From positions 3,720,001-3,784,000 of the forward strand of contig CP094243.1 in NCBI GenBank assembly GCA_022749655.1: DNA of 64,000 bases, written 5' to 3'. This document shows positions 18,678 to 29,396 of this stretch, piece after piece. The first letter of the stretch is position 1. Every line of letters starts with the position of its first letter. The position numbers and the translations under genes are program-made. The notes beneath the pieces are model-generated. The model saw nothing but the letters and a program-made list of their open reading frames with translations, had not been told where the DNA came from and made no database searches. This DNA comes from Xanthomonas phaseoli pv. phaseoli (GTDB taxonomy: Bacteria; Pseudomonadota; Gammaproteobacteria; Xanthomonadales; Xanthomonadaceae).

Positions 18678-20095
18678 CTAGGCACGCGACCTCGCATACG
18701 CGGCCAGCGCCGCATCGCGGCCCTCGGCCAAGCCGATGATTGGATGGCGCGGATACTCCGGAGCAAAGCGAGCCAGCGCCAATGGATGCAACCACGGCGC
18801 GAAGCGTTCTTTCACCGCAAGCTTGCCCAGCTCAGGCACCCAGCGCGTGATGTAGGTCGCGTGCGGGTCGAATTTTTCTGCCTGCGTCACCGGATTGAAC
18901 ACGCGGAAATAGGGCGCCGCATCGGCGCCGGTGCCGGCCACCCACTGCCAGCCCAGCGTATTGTTGGCCAGGTCCGCATCGACCAGCGTGTCCCAGAACC
19001 AGCGCGCGCCTTCGATCCAGTGGATGCGCAGATGCTTGCACAAAAACTGGCGACGATCATGCGCACGCGGTTGTGCATCCAGCCGGTATGCCAGAGCTGG
19101 CGCATGCCGGCATCGACGATGGGAATGCCGGTGCGGCCACGCTGCCAGGCCTGCAATGCCACCGGGTCGACCGTTGCCCAGTCGAATCCTGCAAAGCGTG
19201 GATTGAGATTCTGGTTGGTGGTGTCCGGGAAGTGATGCAGCAAGTGATACGCAAAGTCGCGCCAGCCCAGCTGCCGGATATAGCCATCGATTTCCGCGCC
19301 ATTGCGCGCAGTGCGCTGCGCTTCCAGCGCGCTGGCAATCCGCCACGGAGCAATCTCGCCAAAGTGCAGATGCGGCGACAGTTGCGAGGTGCCGACGCGA
19401 TCGGGGCGATCGCGGTTTTCGCGATATCCAGACAGCGCGCCGTCGATAAAGATCTCCAGCATTTCGTGCGCGCCGGCTTCGCCGGGCTGCCAGTGCTCCC
19501 AAAAGCCCTGGTCCCACTGCAGGCCCGGCACCAACTGCAGCGTGTCGAGCGCATCGGTCTTCAAGCTCGCAGGCAGCGGCGGCAGGCGACGCGGCGCATC
19601 CATGGCGGCGGGCAATTGCAGCTGCGTCAGCGCATTGCGCCAGAACGGGGTAAACACCTTGTACGGGCCGCCCTGCTGCGTGGACAACTGCCACGGTTCG
19701 AACAGCAGCGCGGCATTGCAGCTCTGCACCTCGATGCCGCGCTCGCGCAGGTCGCGCTTGATCTGTGCGTCGCGCGGCTGCGTGGCCGGCTCATATTTGC
19801 GGTTCCAGTACACCGCCACCGCGCCGGTCTGCGCGATCACCTCATCCAGCACCTGCGCGCTGTTGCCGGAGCGAATGACCAGGCCGCTGCCGAGCGCACG
19901 CAACGCGTCATCCAAGGCTGCAAGGGCGCGATGCCGCCAGCTGCGCGATGCGGCGCCAGGCGTCCATTCGCCCTCTTCGTGCGGCGCGTCGATGTACAAC
20001 GGAATCGGGTGATGCCCCGCATCGAGTGCGGCGCGCAAGGCCGGGTTGTCTTGCAGACGCAGATCGCGACGGAACCAGACGATGGCGTATGACAT
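18678..20095 (-). CDS. phrB: Deoxyribodipyrimidine photo-lyase (one frameshift)
   Basis: Class I CPD photolyase of about 472 residues that repairs cyclobutane pyrimidine dimers with blue light. The N terminus MSYAIVWFRRDLRLQDNPAL is the antenna domain. The FAD-binding domain includes GRTGIPIVDAGMRQLWHTGW, NRVRMIVASF and DADLANNTLGWQWVAGTG. The frame breaks near 19040, where the coding strand has five T in AGTTTTTGTGC and six are needed for VASFLCKHL. I treat this as a sequencing deletion, since both sides are strongly conserved. Start ATG at 20095 fits homologues. Confidence 0.9.
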
Positions 20096-20200
20096 ACGAG
20101 CTCGGCAGCGAACGATGAGGCTGCGCAGCATAAGCCAGCGGGCGCAACGATGGCGCGATGCCGGGCGCCGTACGACTGCCCGGCCGATCCACCGCAGCGC

Positions 20201-21630
20201 TTACTCGAAACTGCCCACCGAGTCGTGCGCCAGGTTGTCGAAGCGGGTGTATTCGCCGAAGAACTTGAGCTTGCACGAACCGGTCGGTCCGCCGCGGTGC
20301 TTGCCGATGATGATTTCGGCCAGGCCCTTGTCCGGCGAATTTTCCTTGTTGTAGTAATCGTCGCGGTAGATGAAGACGATCATGTCCGCGTCCTGCTCGA
20401 TCGCGCCCGACTCGCGCAAGTCCGCCATCACCGGGCGCTTGTCGGTGCGGGTTTCCAGCGAGCGGTTGAGCTGCGACAACGCAATCACCGGCACGTTGAG
20501 TTCCTTGGCCAGGCCTTTCAGCGAGCGCGAGATTTCCGAAATTTCGGTCGCGCGGTTCTCGCTGTTGCCCGGCACCGACATCAGCTGCAGGTAATCGATG
20601 ACGATCAGGCCCAGGTCGTGTTCGCGCTTGAGTCGGCGGCACTTGGAACGCAGCACTTCCGGCGACACGCCCGGCGTGTCGTCGATGAAGATCTTGGTTT
20701 CCTTGAGCATCTTGATCGCGCCGGTCACGCGCGCCCAGTCTTCGTCTTCCAGCGCACCGGTCCGCAGGCGCTGCGCATTGATGCGGCCATTGAGGAGATC
20801 AGGCGCATCGCCAGCTGCGAGGCCGACATTTCCATCGAAAACACCGCCACGCCCTTCTTGGACTTGATCGCGGCGTATTCGGCAATGTTCAGCGCGAAGG
20901 TGGTCTTGCCCATCGCCGGACGCGCCGCCAGGATGATCAGGTCGGTCGGCTGCAGGCCGGCGGTCATCGCATCGAAATCGGTGTAGCCGGTCGGCAGGCC
21001 GGTGATGTTGCCGCCGTTTTCGAAGCGGTTGCGCAGCTCTTCGAAGGCATCCTTCAATGCCCCGGGCATGGCCACGAAATCGGTGCGCCCGCGCGCGCCG
21101 GCTTCGGCGATCTTGAACACGGCCTTTTCCGCCGAAGACAGCAACTCGACGCTGTCGCGCCCTTCCGGCTGAAAGCCGTCGTTGACGATGGTGGTGCCCA
21201 CCTCGATCAACTGCCGCAGCACCGCCTTGTCGCGCACGATTTCCGCATACGCGGCGATGTTGGCTGCCGACGGCGTGGTGCTGGCCAGCTCGATCAGGTA
21301 CGCGCCATCGCCCACCTGCTCCAGCTTGCCCTGCGACTCGAACCATTCGCCCAGGGTCACTGCATCGAACGGGCGGTCTTTCTCGTTCAGTTCGCGAATC
21401 GCGCGGTAGATCAGCCGATGGTCGCGTCGGTAGAAGTCGTTTTCGGTGAGCTGGTCGTTGACCCGGTCGAACGCGTCAGGCGCCAGCATCAAGCCGCCCA
21501 GCACCGCCTGCTCGGCCTCGACCGAATGCGGCGGTACCCGCAGCTGGTCCAGACGCGGCTCGGGACGATCGTAATCGTCGTCGTCGCGATCGCGACTGCG
21601 CTTGGAACGGAAACCAGGACGAGCGGACAT
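20201..21630 (-). CDS. dnaB: Replicative DNA helicase DnaB (one frameshift)
   Basis: The hexameric 5'-3' helicase at the replication fork, about 476 residues after correction. An acidic/basic leader (SRDRDDDDYDRPEP) precedes the N-terminal domain (PPHSVEAEQAVLGGLML) and the RecA-like core with Walker A ARPAMGKTTFALN, Walker B LGLIVIDYLQLM and QLNRSLETRTDKRP. The C-terminal KHRGGPTG and an acidic end are present. The frame breaks near 20793 inside MRLISSNGRINAQRL (one base lost, AAAT read as AAT or similar). The gene is essential, so this break is almost certainly a sequence error. A perfect DnaA box lies 77 bases upstream of the start. Confidence 0.93.
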
Positions 21631-21706
21631 GGACAAACAGACCTGACGCGGGGAGACGAGGGCAGGAAGCATAGTCATCGGCGCGGCCGACGACCATGCA
21701 CAACTC

Positions 21707-21715
21707 TGTGGATAA
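21707..21715 (+). promoter_or_regulatory. DnaA box upstream of dnaB
   Basis: TGTGGATAA is the exact reverse complement of the consensus DnaA box TTATCCACA. It lies in the dnaB leader region, consistent with DnaA control of helicase supply. A chance match is possible for nine bases in 64 kb. Confidence 0.5.
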
Positions 21716-21851
21716 CTGCTGTATAGCCGGTGCATCCACGTTCTACGCGCGGGCCGTCGCAGATGCCGAGACCCTTGCGCCGCCTGGGTTTCCACCCTCG
21801 CCCAAGTCCCAGCACGGCGCCGCATCGACGTGCGGCGCCGCTGTGGTCAAC

Positions 21852-22404
21852 TCAGCGCTTGAGATGCCCGATCAGGCCCAGGAACTGGTCGATGAAGCCC
21901 TGCAAAAACTTGCGGCTGTCGGCATTGGCGATCTGGTCATCGGGCCCGAACAGGCCGTCCTTGTATTGCAGGAACACTTCCGGCTGGCCGAGCACATGCA
22001 TATCCAGGTATGCCAGCACGTTACGCAGGTGCTGCTGCGCGGTGGCAGTGCCGATCGCGCCGACCGAGATGCCCACCACCGCCGCCGGCTTGCCGGCAAA
22101 CGCGCTATCGCCGTAGGGGCGCGAGCCGGTGTCGATGGCGTTCTTGAGCACGCCGGGAATGGAGCGGTTGTATTCGGGGGTGACGAACAGCAGCGCATCG
22201 GCGGCGCGGATCTGCTGCTTCAGCCGTGTGCCTTCGGCGGGATAATCGCCGTCGCGGTCCTGGTTGTACAACGGGATATCGCCGATCTCCAGGTACTGGA
22301 ACACGGCCTTGTCGCCGGCCAGATGCTCCAGCGCGCGCCAGCTGGCGGTTATACGACTCGGCGCGCAGGCTGCCGACCAGCACGGCAATGGTGAGCTTGC
22401 TCAT
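21852..22404 (-). CDS. NADPH-dependent FMN reductase (one frameshift)
   Basis: A flavodoxin-fold reductase of about 184 residues, similar to ChrR/azoreductase-type quinone or FMN reductases. VLVGSLRAESYNRQLAR is the phosphate-binding loop. LLFVTPEYNRSIPGVLKNAIDT is the signature FMN/dimer motif near residues 75-95. GKPAAVVGISVGAIGTATAQ follows. The frame breaks near 22335, where (GC)n in LARALEHL is one dinucleotide short. GGAG stands eight bases before the ATG at 22404. It probably reduces quinones or metals two electrons at a time. Monocistronic. Confidence 0.87.
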
Positions 22405-22572
22405 GGGGAATGCTCCGTGGAAACAGGGCCCCACCCTACCCAGCCGGATGCTCAGGGCCGGTGAAACGCCGCCGGCATCTGCGCCGCAGCGGCAATACGC
22501 AAACGCGCGCGCGGCAACGCGCATCGGCGGCTTTGCCCACCCCGCCGCGTGTGCAGACCCCAGTCTCAGGCG

Positions 22573-24513
22573 TCAGCGCACCACGGCCGCGCGCTGTTCG
22601 CGCCAGTGTGCCTGCCAAGCCTGGAACATCAGCACCGTCCACAGATGCGTATGCCATTTGCGCTCGCCACCGTTGAAGTCGCGCCACAGGCGGGCCACGC
22701 TGTCGGCGGCGAACACGCCTTCGCGCTGCAGGGCGCCGTGCGCCAGCAGATCGTCCGCCCAGCCGTGCAGATCGCCGCGCAGCCATGCGCTGACCGGTGC
22801 ACCGAAGCCGCGCTTGCCGCGGTACACCATTGCGTCCGGCAGGTAGCGGCACAGCACGCGCTTGAGCAGATACTTGCTCACTCCATCGCGATATTTCAGC
22901 GACAGCGGAAGCGACCAGGCGAATTCGGCCACGCGCCAATCCAGCAGCGGCGCACGCGCTTCCAGCCCCACCGCCATGGTGGTGCGATCCACCTTGCACA
23001 GCAGGTCGTCCGGCAGGTAGGCGGCAAAATCGGCCAGCATCATCGCGTCGGCCGGCGTACCGGACCCATGCAGCGGATCGGCCAGGCTATAGAAACTGTC
23101 GGGTTCGGTGGCACCCAGCACCACCGCGGCCGGATCGCGCCAGCGCGAAATGCGGTTGCGGTAGATGTCGCCGATGCCGCGTGCGCCGGCCTCGGCCACC
23201 AGCGCGGCGAGCCCGCCGGTGCGCGAGGATTCCCCATTACTGCGCGCTGCCACCGCCATCAGGCGGCGCAGCGGGCCTGGCACCAGGCCGTGCATGCGCC
23301 AATTGCGCAGTGCGCGCTGATATCGGCCATAGCCGAAGAACAATTCGTCGCCACCATCGCCGGACAGCGCCACCGTGACCCCGCCGCGCGCCAGCCGTGC
23401 GACCAGCGCGGTCGGCACTTGCGACGCATCGGCAAAGGGTTCGTCGAACATGTCCGGCAGGTTCGGCACCACCGCCAGCGCGTCGGCGCCGCTGACATAG
23501 AGTTCGGTGTGGTCGGTGCGCAGATGCGTGGCCACCTCGCGCGCCAGCGGCGCTTCGTCGTGGTGCGAGCCTTCGAAGCCGATGCTAAAGGTGTGCACCG
23601 GTTGCGCGCTCTGCGCCTGCATCATCGCAGTGACGATGGACGAGTCGGTGCCGCCGGACAGGAACACGCCCACCGGCACATCGGCCACCATGCGCAAGGC
23701 CACCGCATCGCGCAGCACGCTGTCCAGATGGTCTTCAGCCTGCGCATCGGTGCCGGTGAACGGCGTTGCCAGCGCGCGCTGCATCGCCTCGCGCGCATTC
23801 CAGAACGGTTGCTGTGCCTGATCGGGCCGATGCGCGGCCGCACCGGCTGCGACAGCTTGCGCATCCATGCGCAGCACCCGGCCGGGCATCAGCTTGAAGG
23901 TGTGCTCGTGGATACAGGCCGGTGCCGGGATATAGCCCAGCCGCAGCAGCAGCGTGAGCGCATCGCGATCCACGCCGTTGTCGAAATCCGGATGCTGCCA
24001 CAAGGCCTTGAGTTCGGAACCGAACACCAAGGTGTCGCCGGCCCACCCGTAGTACAGCGGCTTCTTGCCGACGCGGTCGCGGGCCAGGAACAGGCAGTTG
24101 TCGCGCTCGTCCCACAACGCAATGGCGAACATGCCGTTGCAGCGGATCAACGTCTCATCCAGGCCCCACTCCACCACGGCCGCCAGCAGCACTTCGGTAT
24201 CGGAGTGGCCGCGGAAGCGATGCCCAAGCGCGGAAAGCGCTGCGCGCAGCTGCGCGAAGTTATAGACCTCGCCGTTATAGGCCAGCACGTAGCGGCCATC
24301 GGCCGAGCGCATCGGCTGATGGCCGAGCGGCGACAGATCCAGAATGCTCAAGCGCTGATGTGCCAGCGCAATGCCTGCCTGCGCATCGCACCAGGTGCCG
24401 GCATCGTCGGGACCGCGGTGGCGCAAGGCGGCCCCCATCGGCCGCACCAGCGCATCGAGCTGTTCGCCATGCAGGCGCGGCGAAGCCAGCAACATTCCTG
24501 CCAATCCGCACAT
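22573..24513 (-). CDS. asnB: Asparagine synthetase (glutamine-hydrolysing)
   Basis: A class II amidotransferase of 646 residues. Met-Cys start (MCGLAGML) exposes Cys as the N-terminal nucleophile of the glutaminase domain (about 1-215), with RHRGPDDAG, YNGEVYNF and FRGHSDTE motifs. The synthetase domain has the PP-loop FLSGGTDSS near residue 281 and SGDGGDELFFGYGRY. It forms asparagine (or amidates a related substrate) from Asp, Gln and ATP. Xanthomonads often have several paralogues, some in polysaccharide clusters, so the true substrate is not certain. Start is fixed by the required Cys2. Followed upstream by a GST gene on the same strand. Confidence 0.88.
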   Translation of the reverse strand: MCGLAGMLLASPRLHGEQLDALVRPMGAALRHRGPDDAGTWCDAQAGIALAHQRLSILDLSPLGHQPMRSADGRYVLAYNGEVYNFAQLRAALSALGHRFRGHSDTEVLLAAVVEWGLDETLIRCNGMFAIALWDERDNCLFLARDRVGKKPLYYGWAGDTLVFGSELKALWQHPDFDNGVDRDALTLLLRLGYIPAPACIHEHTFKLMPGRVLRMDAQAVAAGAAAHRPDQAQQPFWNAREAMQRALATPFTGTDAQAEDHLDSVLRDAVALRMVADVPVGVFLSGGTDSSIVTAMMQAQSAQPVHTFSIGFEGSHHDEAPLAREVATHLRTDHTELYVSGADALAVVPNLPDMFDEPFADASQVPTALVARLARGGVTVALSGDGGDELFFGYGRYQRALRNWRMHGLVPGPLRRLMAVAARSNGESSRTGGLAALVAEAGARGIGDIYRNRISRWRDPAAVVLGATEPDSFYSLADPLHGSGTPADAMMLADFAAYLPDDLLCKVDRTTMAVGLEARAPLLDWRVAEFAWSLPLSLKYRDGVSKYLLKRVLCRYLPDAMVYRGKRGFGAPVSAWLRGDLHGWADDLLAHGALQREGVFAADSVARLWRDFNGGERKWHTHLWTVLMFQAWQAHWREQRAAVVR

Positions 24514-24691
24514 CGTCAGCGCTCCTGCCGGCCGGCCACGGCCAAGCGGGCGGGCCCGGCTCGCCTGACGCGTTGCACCCGCCCGAGCAGACGCACGGCG
24601 CATGCCGATACCGATGCGGGAGCGTCAAGACAGCCGTCCGCCGGGCACACAGCACTGACCCGGCAAGCCACCTGCAGATCGCGCAGACGGC

Positions 24692-25309
24692 TCATGCCGC
24701 CACCGATGCAGCGGCCGGCATCGGCACGAAACGCGGCAGCGCCTGCACGCGATGCAACCACGCGCTAATCGCTGGCCAGCGATCAAGATCGAAACCACCG
24801 TCTTCGGCGCAGTGGGTGTAGGCGAACAATGCGATATCGGCGATGCCGTAGTCGCTACCGGTGAACCAGGCGTGCTGCTGCAGATGTTGCTCCATTACCG
24901 CCAGCGCCTGCTCGCCGCGTGCGCGCAGCTGTGGCAACTCGGCGCGGCGTGCGGCGTCGCGCGGCGTCCACAGGCTGATGAACCGCGCCACCGCCACATA
25001 AGGCTCATGGCTGTATTGCTCGAAGAACATCCAGCTCAATGCCTGCGCCCGCTGCCACGCATCGGTGGGCAGATACGGTGTGCCTTCGGCCAGCCAGAAC
25101 AGGATCGCGTTGGATTCGGTCAACACGCGGCCATCGTCGCGCTCGACCATCGGCACCTTGCCGTTGGGGTTCTTGGCCAGATACGCGGGCGTGCGGGTCT
25201 GCCCGGCCACACTGTCCACCTCGACCCAGTGATAGCGGCTGCCCAACTGTTCCAGCAGCAGGCGCACCTTGTAGCAATTGCCGGAACTGGACATGCCATG
25301 GACGGTCAA
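24692..25309 (-). CDS. Glutathione S-transferase family protein
   Basis: A thioredoxin-fold N-terminal domain (TVHGMSSSGNCYKVRLLLEQLG, then NPNGKVPMVERDDGRVLTES with the cis-Pro and glutathione-contacting Glu-Ser) precedes a helical C-terminal domain (about residues 85-195). Conjugates or reduces electrophiles with glutathione. The first beta strand LTVHG requires a start at or above the TTG at 25309; the ATG at 25294 would delete it. 205 residues is normal. It lies 178 bases ahead of asnB on the same strand. Substrate unknown. Confidence 0.85.
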   Translation of the reverse strand: MTVHGMSSSGNCYKVRLLLEQLGSRYHWVEVDSVAGQTRTPAYLAKNPNGKVPMVERDDGRVLTESNAILFWLAEGTPYLPTDAWQRAQALSWMFFEQYSHEPYVAVARFISLWTPRDAARRAELPQLRARGEQALAVMEQHLQQHAWFTGSDYGIADIALFAYTHCAEDGGFDLDRWPAISAWLHRVQALPRFVPMPAAASVAA

Positions 25310-25454
25310 CGGGGACGCACGCTCGACATCTGGCTGGCTCCGCGACAGCAACGAGGGGGCTGGCAGTGTCACAGCCCCGCGTGCCTTTGCAAAGCCCCGC
25401 ACACAACAGCGGCGCACCGATGCCGGTTTGCATGCACTGCCGCGCCGACCTGCG

Positions 25455-28063
25455 TCAGGCCAAGGCCACCACCGCCACCGGCACGCTCAACACCGCCATC
25501 AGGATGCCCAACGCCGCCACCGTCAGCGCCCAGGCGCCGAACGCACGCGTGCGCGCGCAGCCGACAGCGGCGGCCGCGGCCTGCACCGAGCAGACCGACC
25601 ACCACAGCGCCCCCAGCATCAGCAGCAAGATGCATGTCGCCAGCTGCGCCATGCCGGCCGGATCGGTCGCGCCGGTGCGCAGTAATGCAACCTGGCCCTT
25701 GAGCGCGACCACGGCCGCCAACAGGCATACCAGCCACGGCAAGGCGCAGCCGGCCATCGCCGGCAACACCTGCCCAAGCGGGTCGCCGCTGCCCATCCAA
25801 CGCAGGATCTGCTTGAGCAGCACGCCTCCCAGCAAGGCGATTGCAATCACGACAATGACACCACCGGCCTTGGCCCATAGCGGCAGCGCGTGCAGCCACA
25901 CCCACGCCGACAGCAGCGTGGTCGCCGCAAACACCGCCCAGGCGCTCCAGCGCAACCGAACGCGCTGCGGCATCCGCGTCACCGTGGCATAGGGATCGAA
26001 CATGATTCCGCCCAGGCCACCGCCGCGCCACCAGAAAAAGCACGCCACCAGCAACAGCACCAGGGCCACCAAGCCGGCCAGCGGATAGCTGAGCGCACGC
26101 CAGTCGGGAGGCTGGGTGCGCCGCTTTGGCGTGAGATCGTGATTGAAGTACAACAGGTCGCGCGCGCGTTCCATGTCGGCAGCCGCACGCGCCACGCCGT
26201 TGGCAGGAATACGGTCGGTGAAGCGCTGCCATTCGCCCACGATGACCATCTTTCCCTCGTGCATCGCAATGCTGCGCGAGAAGCGGAACCACGGATTGGC
26301 GACCACTTGCGTGTCTGCTTCCACCTGGATCGCCGGGTCGCTGTGCACGCGCACGGTCTGCCGCGCCAGCTGCGGGCCGCCCAGCGCCAGCGGACTCTTG
26401 CGCGCCTCTTTCGGTAACGCATCCATCCACTCGCCAAGCTGGAACAACGGGAAGCCCAGCTCATCGCCCTCCTCGGCTGGCCACTCCAGCCGGTAGGCCT
26501 CATGCGTGCGCACATTGAGCGGATCGGCAGCGTCGATGCTCGGCACGCGCACCTGGGTCAGCGCGGTGTAGTACTGCTGCATGAATTCCAGATAATGCTC
26601 GCCCACCGTCTGCGCACCATCGTCGTCGAAGCTGCTGGCGACACGCTCGCCGCGGCCCTGGCGATACATGGTGTCCACCGTGAAGCTTGCCAAGCGCTGC
26701 GGCTTGCGCAGCAAAATGGAAATTTCTTCATTCACTTCGATCTGCGGCAACGCAGGCATCGGCGCAGGCACGTCAACCAACGTGTCCTGCCCCGCAAGCA
26801 CGGGCAATCCGCGCACGAACGGCAGCGGCCGACGCTGTGCCAACGGACCCTCTTCGCGATCGCGCGTGGCATCCACCCATACCTCGCCCTGCGGCAGATG
26901 CGCACGCACCACCACATGATCGAAGGCGTACGGACTGGGCAACCGCTTTTCCAGCCCATGCCCTTTGTCGCTGCTGACCAGCACCGGCTCGGCGCGGATG
27001 CCGGCCAGCTGCAGCAGTGCGATCAGCAGCGTCGCCTTGTCCTTGCAATCGCCGTAGCGGTTGCGCAGCGTCACTTCGGGCGCGTGCGGGGCGTGCGAGT
27101 TTTCGCCCATGTCCAGGCCGACGTAACGGATCTCGCCCTGCACGAACGCCACGGCGCGCAGCAACGCACCTTGCGGGTCGTCGCTGCGCAACATCAGGCT
27201 CTGCGCCATCTTGGCGGCCACCTGCGGCTGCTCGAATGCACGCGGATACAGCTGCGCCGCCCAGGCCGCCACCGCCCCCAACTGCCGGCGGTGGAGACTT
27301 CGATTACGCCATACGGGTCCACATCGTCCGGCGCATCTTTTTCTTCCTGCACCGCTGCAATGTTGCTGGCGCCGATGTCCAACTGCGTCACCCCATCGAG
27401 CGTGCGCACGTTCCGGCCGAACCCCGGCGCGCTGATGCGCCACTGCATCGGCAACTGGGCGGGATAGCGCACCCGCACCCGGCGTTCACCCAGCGGCACG
27501 CCGTAGCGCGCTTCGAACACGTCGTAATAGCCTTTGCCGAATACCGGATTGCTGCCGCTGATGGTCACGCCATAGTCGACACGGTCACCCACGCGCAGAT
27601 CCGGCAATGTGATCGACAGCGTCAGCGCGCCATCGATCAACCCATTCTCCAGGCCGCTCTCGCGCCGCAATTTGGCGTAATGCGCCTGGCTGCGCATATC
27701 GATGCGCTTGCCGGCGCGCCAGACATCCAGGCTGTTGAGCTCCAGCTGCTGGTACTGCGGCTGGTAGTCGATGGAAATCTGCCCGGCTTCCTCCAGGCTT
27801 TTGGCGCGCTGCACGGTGTAGCTGAGCCGGCGGTAGGCCTGCGGCGCGCGGCCGGTCAGATCGACCTGGTCGGACACCAGCTCATAACGCAGCCCGGTGG
27901 CGCCAGGCACCTTGTCGGGCACGGCGTCGGCCACCACCCACGCCGGCGTCGGCGCCATGCGTGGTGCCTCGTTGGCCCGCGCTGGCGCGATTGCCATGCC
28001 CGCGAGCGAACAAACGGTCCAGAAAACGCCGCGTAGGCGTCGCCTCACATCCTTGCCGATCAA
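25455..28063 (-). CDS. DUF3857 / transglutaminase-like membrane protein (one frameshift)
   Basis: About 869 residues after correction. A signal-like N terminus (VFWTVCSLAGMAIAPARA) precedes a DUF3857-type beta-rich region (about 40-240) and a transglutaminase-like core with Cys in RYGDCKDKATLL near 339, His in FDHVVVRAH and Asp in VWVDATRD, a complete Cys-His-Asp triad. The C terminus holds several hydrophobic helices (about 600-860). Possibly a periplasmic peptide-processing enzyme anchored in the inner membrane; function not established. The frame breaks near 27279, where a run of six G (TGGGGGGCG) reads as five. TTG at 28063, preceded by GAGGAG, is the likely start, 14 bases after the upstream gene, so the two form an operon. 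Confidence 0.82.
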
Positions 28064-28077
28064 GCCCCCACTCCTCG

Positions 28078-29241
28078 TCAAAACGCATTGAGTCCTGTCA
28101 GCGCACGTCCCACTACCAGCTGATGCACGGTTTCGGTGCCTTCGTAGGTGATCACCGATTCCAGGTTCAGCGCATGCCGGATCGCCACATGATCGGTGGT
28201 GATGCCAGCCGCGCCCAGCAGGTCGCGGCATTGGCGCGCCACATCCAGCGCCATGCGGCAATTATTCCATTTTGCCAGCGAGATCTGCTCCGGCTGCAGC
28301 GTCCCGGCCTCCTTCAAACGCCCGAGCTGCAACGCGAGCAGCTGGGCGGTGGAAATCCGCCGCGCCATGTCGGCCAGTTTGATCTGCGCGCTTTGCGTGG
28401 CGGCCAGCGGTCGGCCAAACAGGATGCGCTCGCCGGCATAGGCCAGCGCCTCGCGCAGGCAGGCCACTGCCGCGCCGATCGCGCCCCAGGCAATGCCGTA
28501 GCGTGCCTGGTTGAGGCAACTCAGCGGCGCCTTCAAACCAGCCGCCCGCGGCAACCGCATCTGCTCGGGCACGAACACATTGTCCAGGAACAGTCCCGAG
28601 GTGACCGACGCACGCAGGCTCATCTTGTGGCTGATGTCCTGCGCGCTGAAACCGGCGCTGTCGGTTTCGACCAGAAAGCCGCACACGCCATCGTCGGTAT
28701 GCGCCCAGATGATCGCCAGCCCCGCAATGCTGCCGTTGGTGATCCACAGCTTGGCGCCGTTCAAGCGCCAGCCATCACCCTCCCGCACCGCGCGGGTCGT
28801 CATCGCGGCCGGGTCCGACCCGCCCTGCGCCTCGCTGAGGCCGAAACAGCCGATGACCCGGCCGGCCGCCATTTCCGGCAGCCAGCGCTGCCGCTGTTCG
28901 TCGCTGCCGTAGGCGTGGATGGGGTACATGCACAACGACGACTGCACGCTGACGAAACTGCGCAGGCCGCTGTCGCCGCGCTCCAGTTCCTGGCAGATCA
29001 ATCCATAGGACACCGCGCCCAGGCCCGCACCGCCCTCGCGCACCGGCAGGCTGGCGCCCAGCAGCCCCAGTTCCGCCAGCTCCGGAATCCACTCGCGCGG
29101 AAAGCGGCCGGCATCGAAGGCATCGCCGATCGCCGGCACCACCCGCGTATCGGTAAAGCGCGCGACCGCATCCTGCACCGCCCGCTCTTCGTCGGTGAGC
29201 AGCGCGCGTACGTCGAACAGGTCATCGGGGCGCACCGGCAT
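28078..29241 (-). CDS. gcdH: Acyl-CoA dehydrogenase, glutaryl-CoA dehydrogenase type
   Basis: A 387-residue FAD enzyme. The flavin and substrate motifs GCFGLSEAQGGSDPAAM and LNGAKLWITNGSIAGLA are typical. The catalytic base is Glu in VITYEGTETVHQLVVGRALTG, a position and context matching glutaryl-CoA dehydrogenases, which oxidise and decarboxylate glutaryl-CoA to crotonyl-CoA in lysine/tryptophan breakdown. No electron-transfer or lysine genes are adjacent, so substrate assignment rests on motif similarity. The ATG at 29241 has GGAAG six bases ahead. The ATG at 29253 is an alternative. First gene of a two-gene operon with the transglutaminase-like protein. Confidence 0.82.
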   Translation of the reverse strand: MPVRPDDLFDVRALLTDEERAVQDAVARFTDTRVVPAIGDAFDAGRFPREWIPELAELGLLGASLPVREGGAGLGAVSYGLICQELERGDSGLRSFVSVQSSLCMYPIHAYGSDEQRQRWLPEMAAGRVIGCFGLSEAQGGSDPAAMTTRAVREGDGWRLNGAKLWITNGSIAGLAIIWAHTDDGVCGFLVETDSAGFSAQDISHKMSLRASVTSGLFLDNVFVPEQMRLPRAAGLKAPLSCLNQARYGIAWGAIGAAVACLREALAYAGERILFGRPLAATQSAQIKLADMARRISTAQLLALQLGRLKEAGTLQPEQISLAKWNNCRMALDVARQCRDLLGAAGITTDHVAIRHALNLESVITYEGTETVHQLVVGRALTGLNAF

Positions 29242-29330
29242 GTTGGCTTCCATCGCAAGCTGAAGGCACGATTATCCGCCAGTTGCCGCCCCAACATGGC
29301 AGAACACCAGTCCGGCACTGGCGCTAACGA

Positions 29331-29356
29331 AAAGAGCCGGCAATGCCGGCTCTTTT
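29331..29356 (-). terminator. Terminator after the glycine-zipper gene
   Basis: AAAGAGCCGGC / GCCGGCTCTTT stem with an AAT loop and a T run on either strand. It lies between the minus-strand gene ending at 29397 and gcdH, insulating the two. Confidence 0.75.
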
Positions 29357-29396
29357 CCAACGACTGCACCGACTGCGTGTCGCTGCGGTTGACCCG

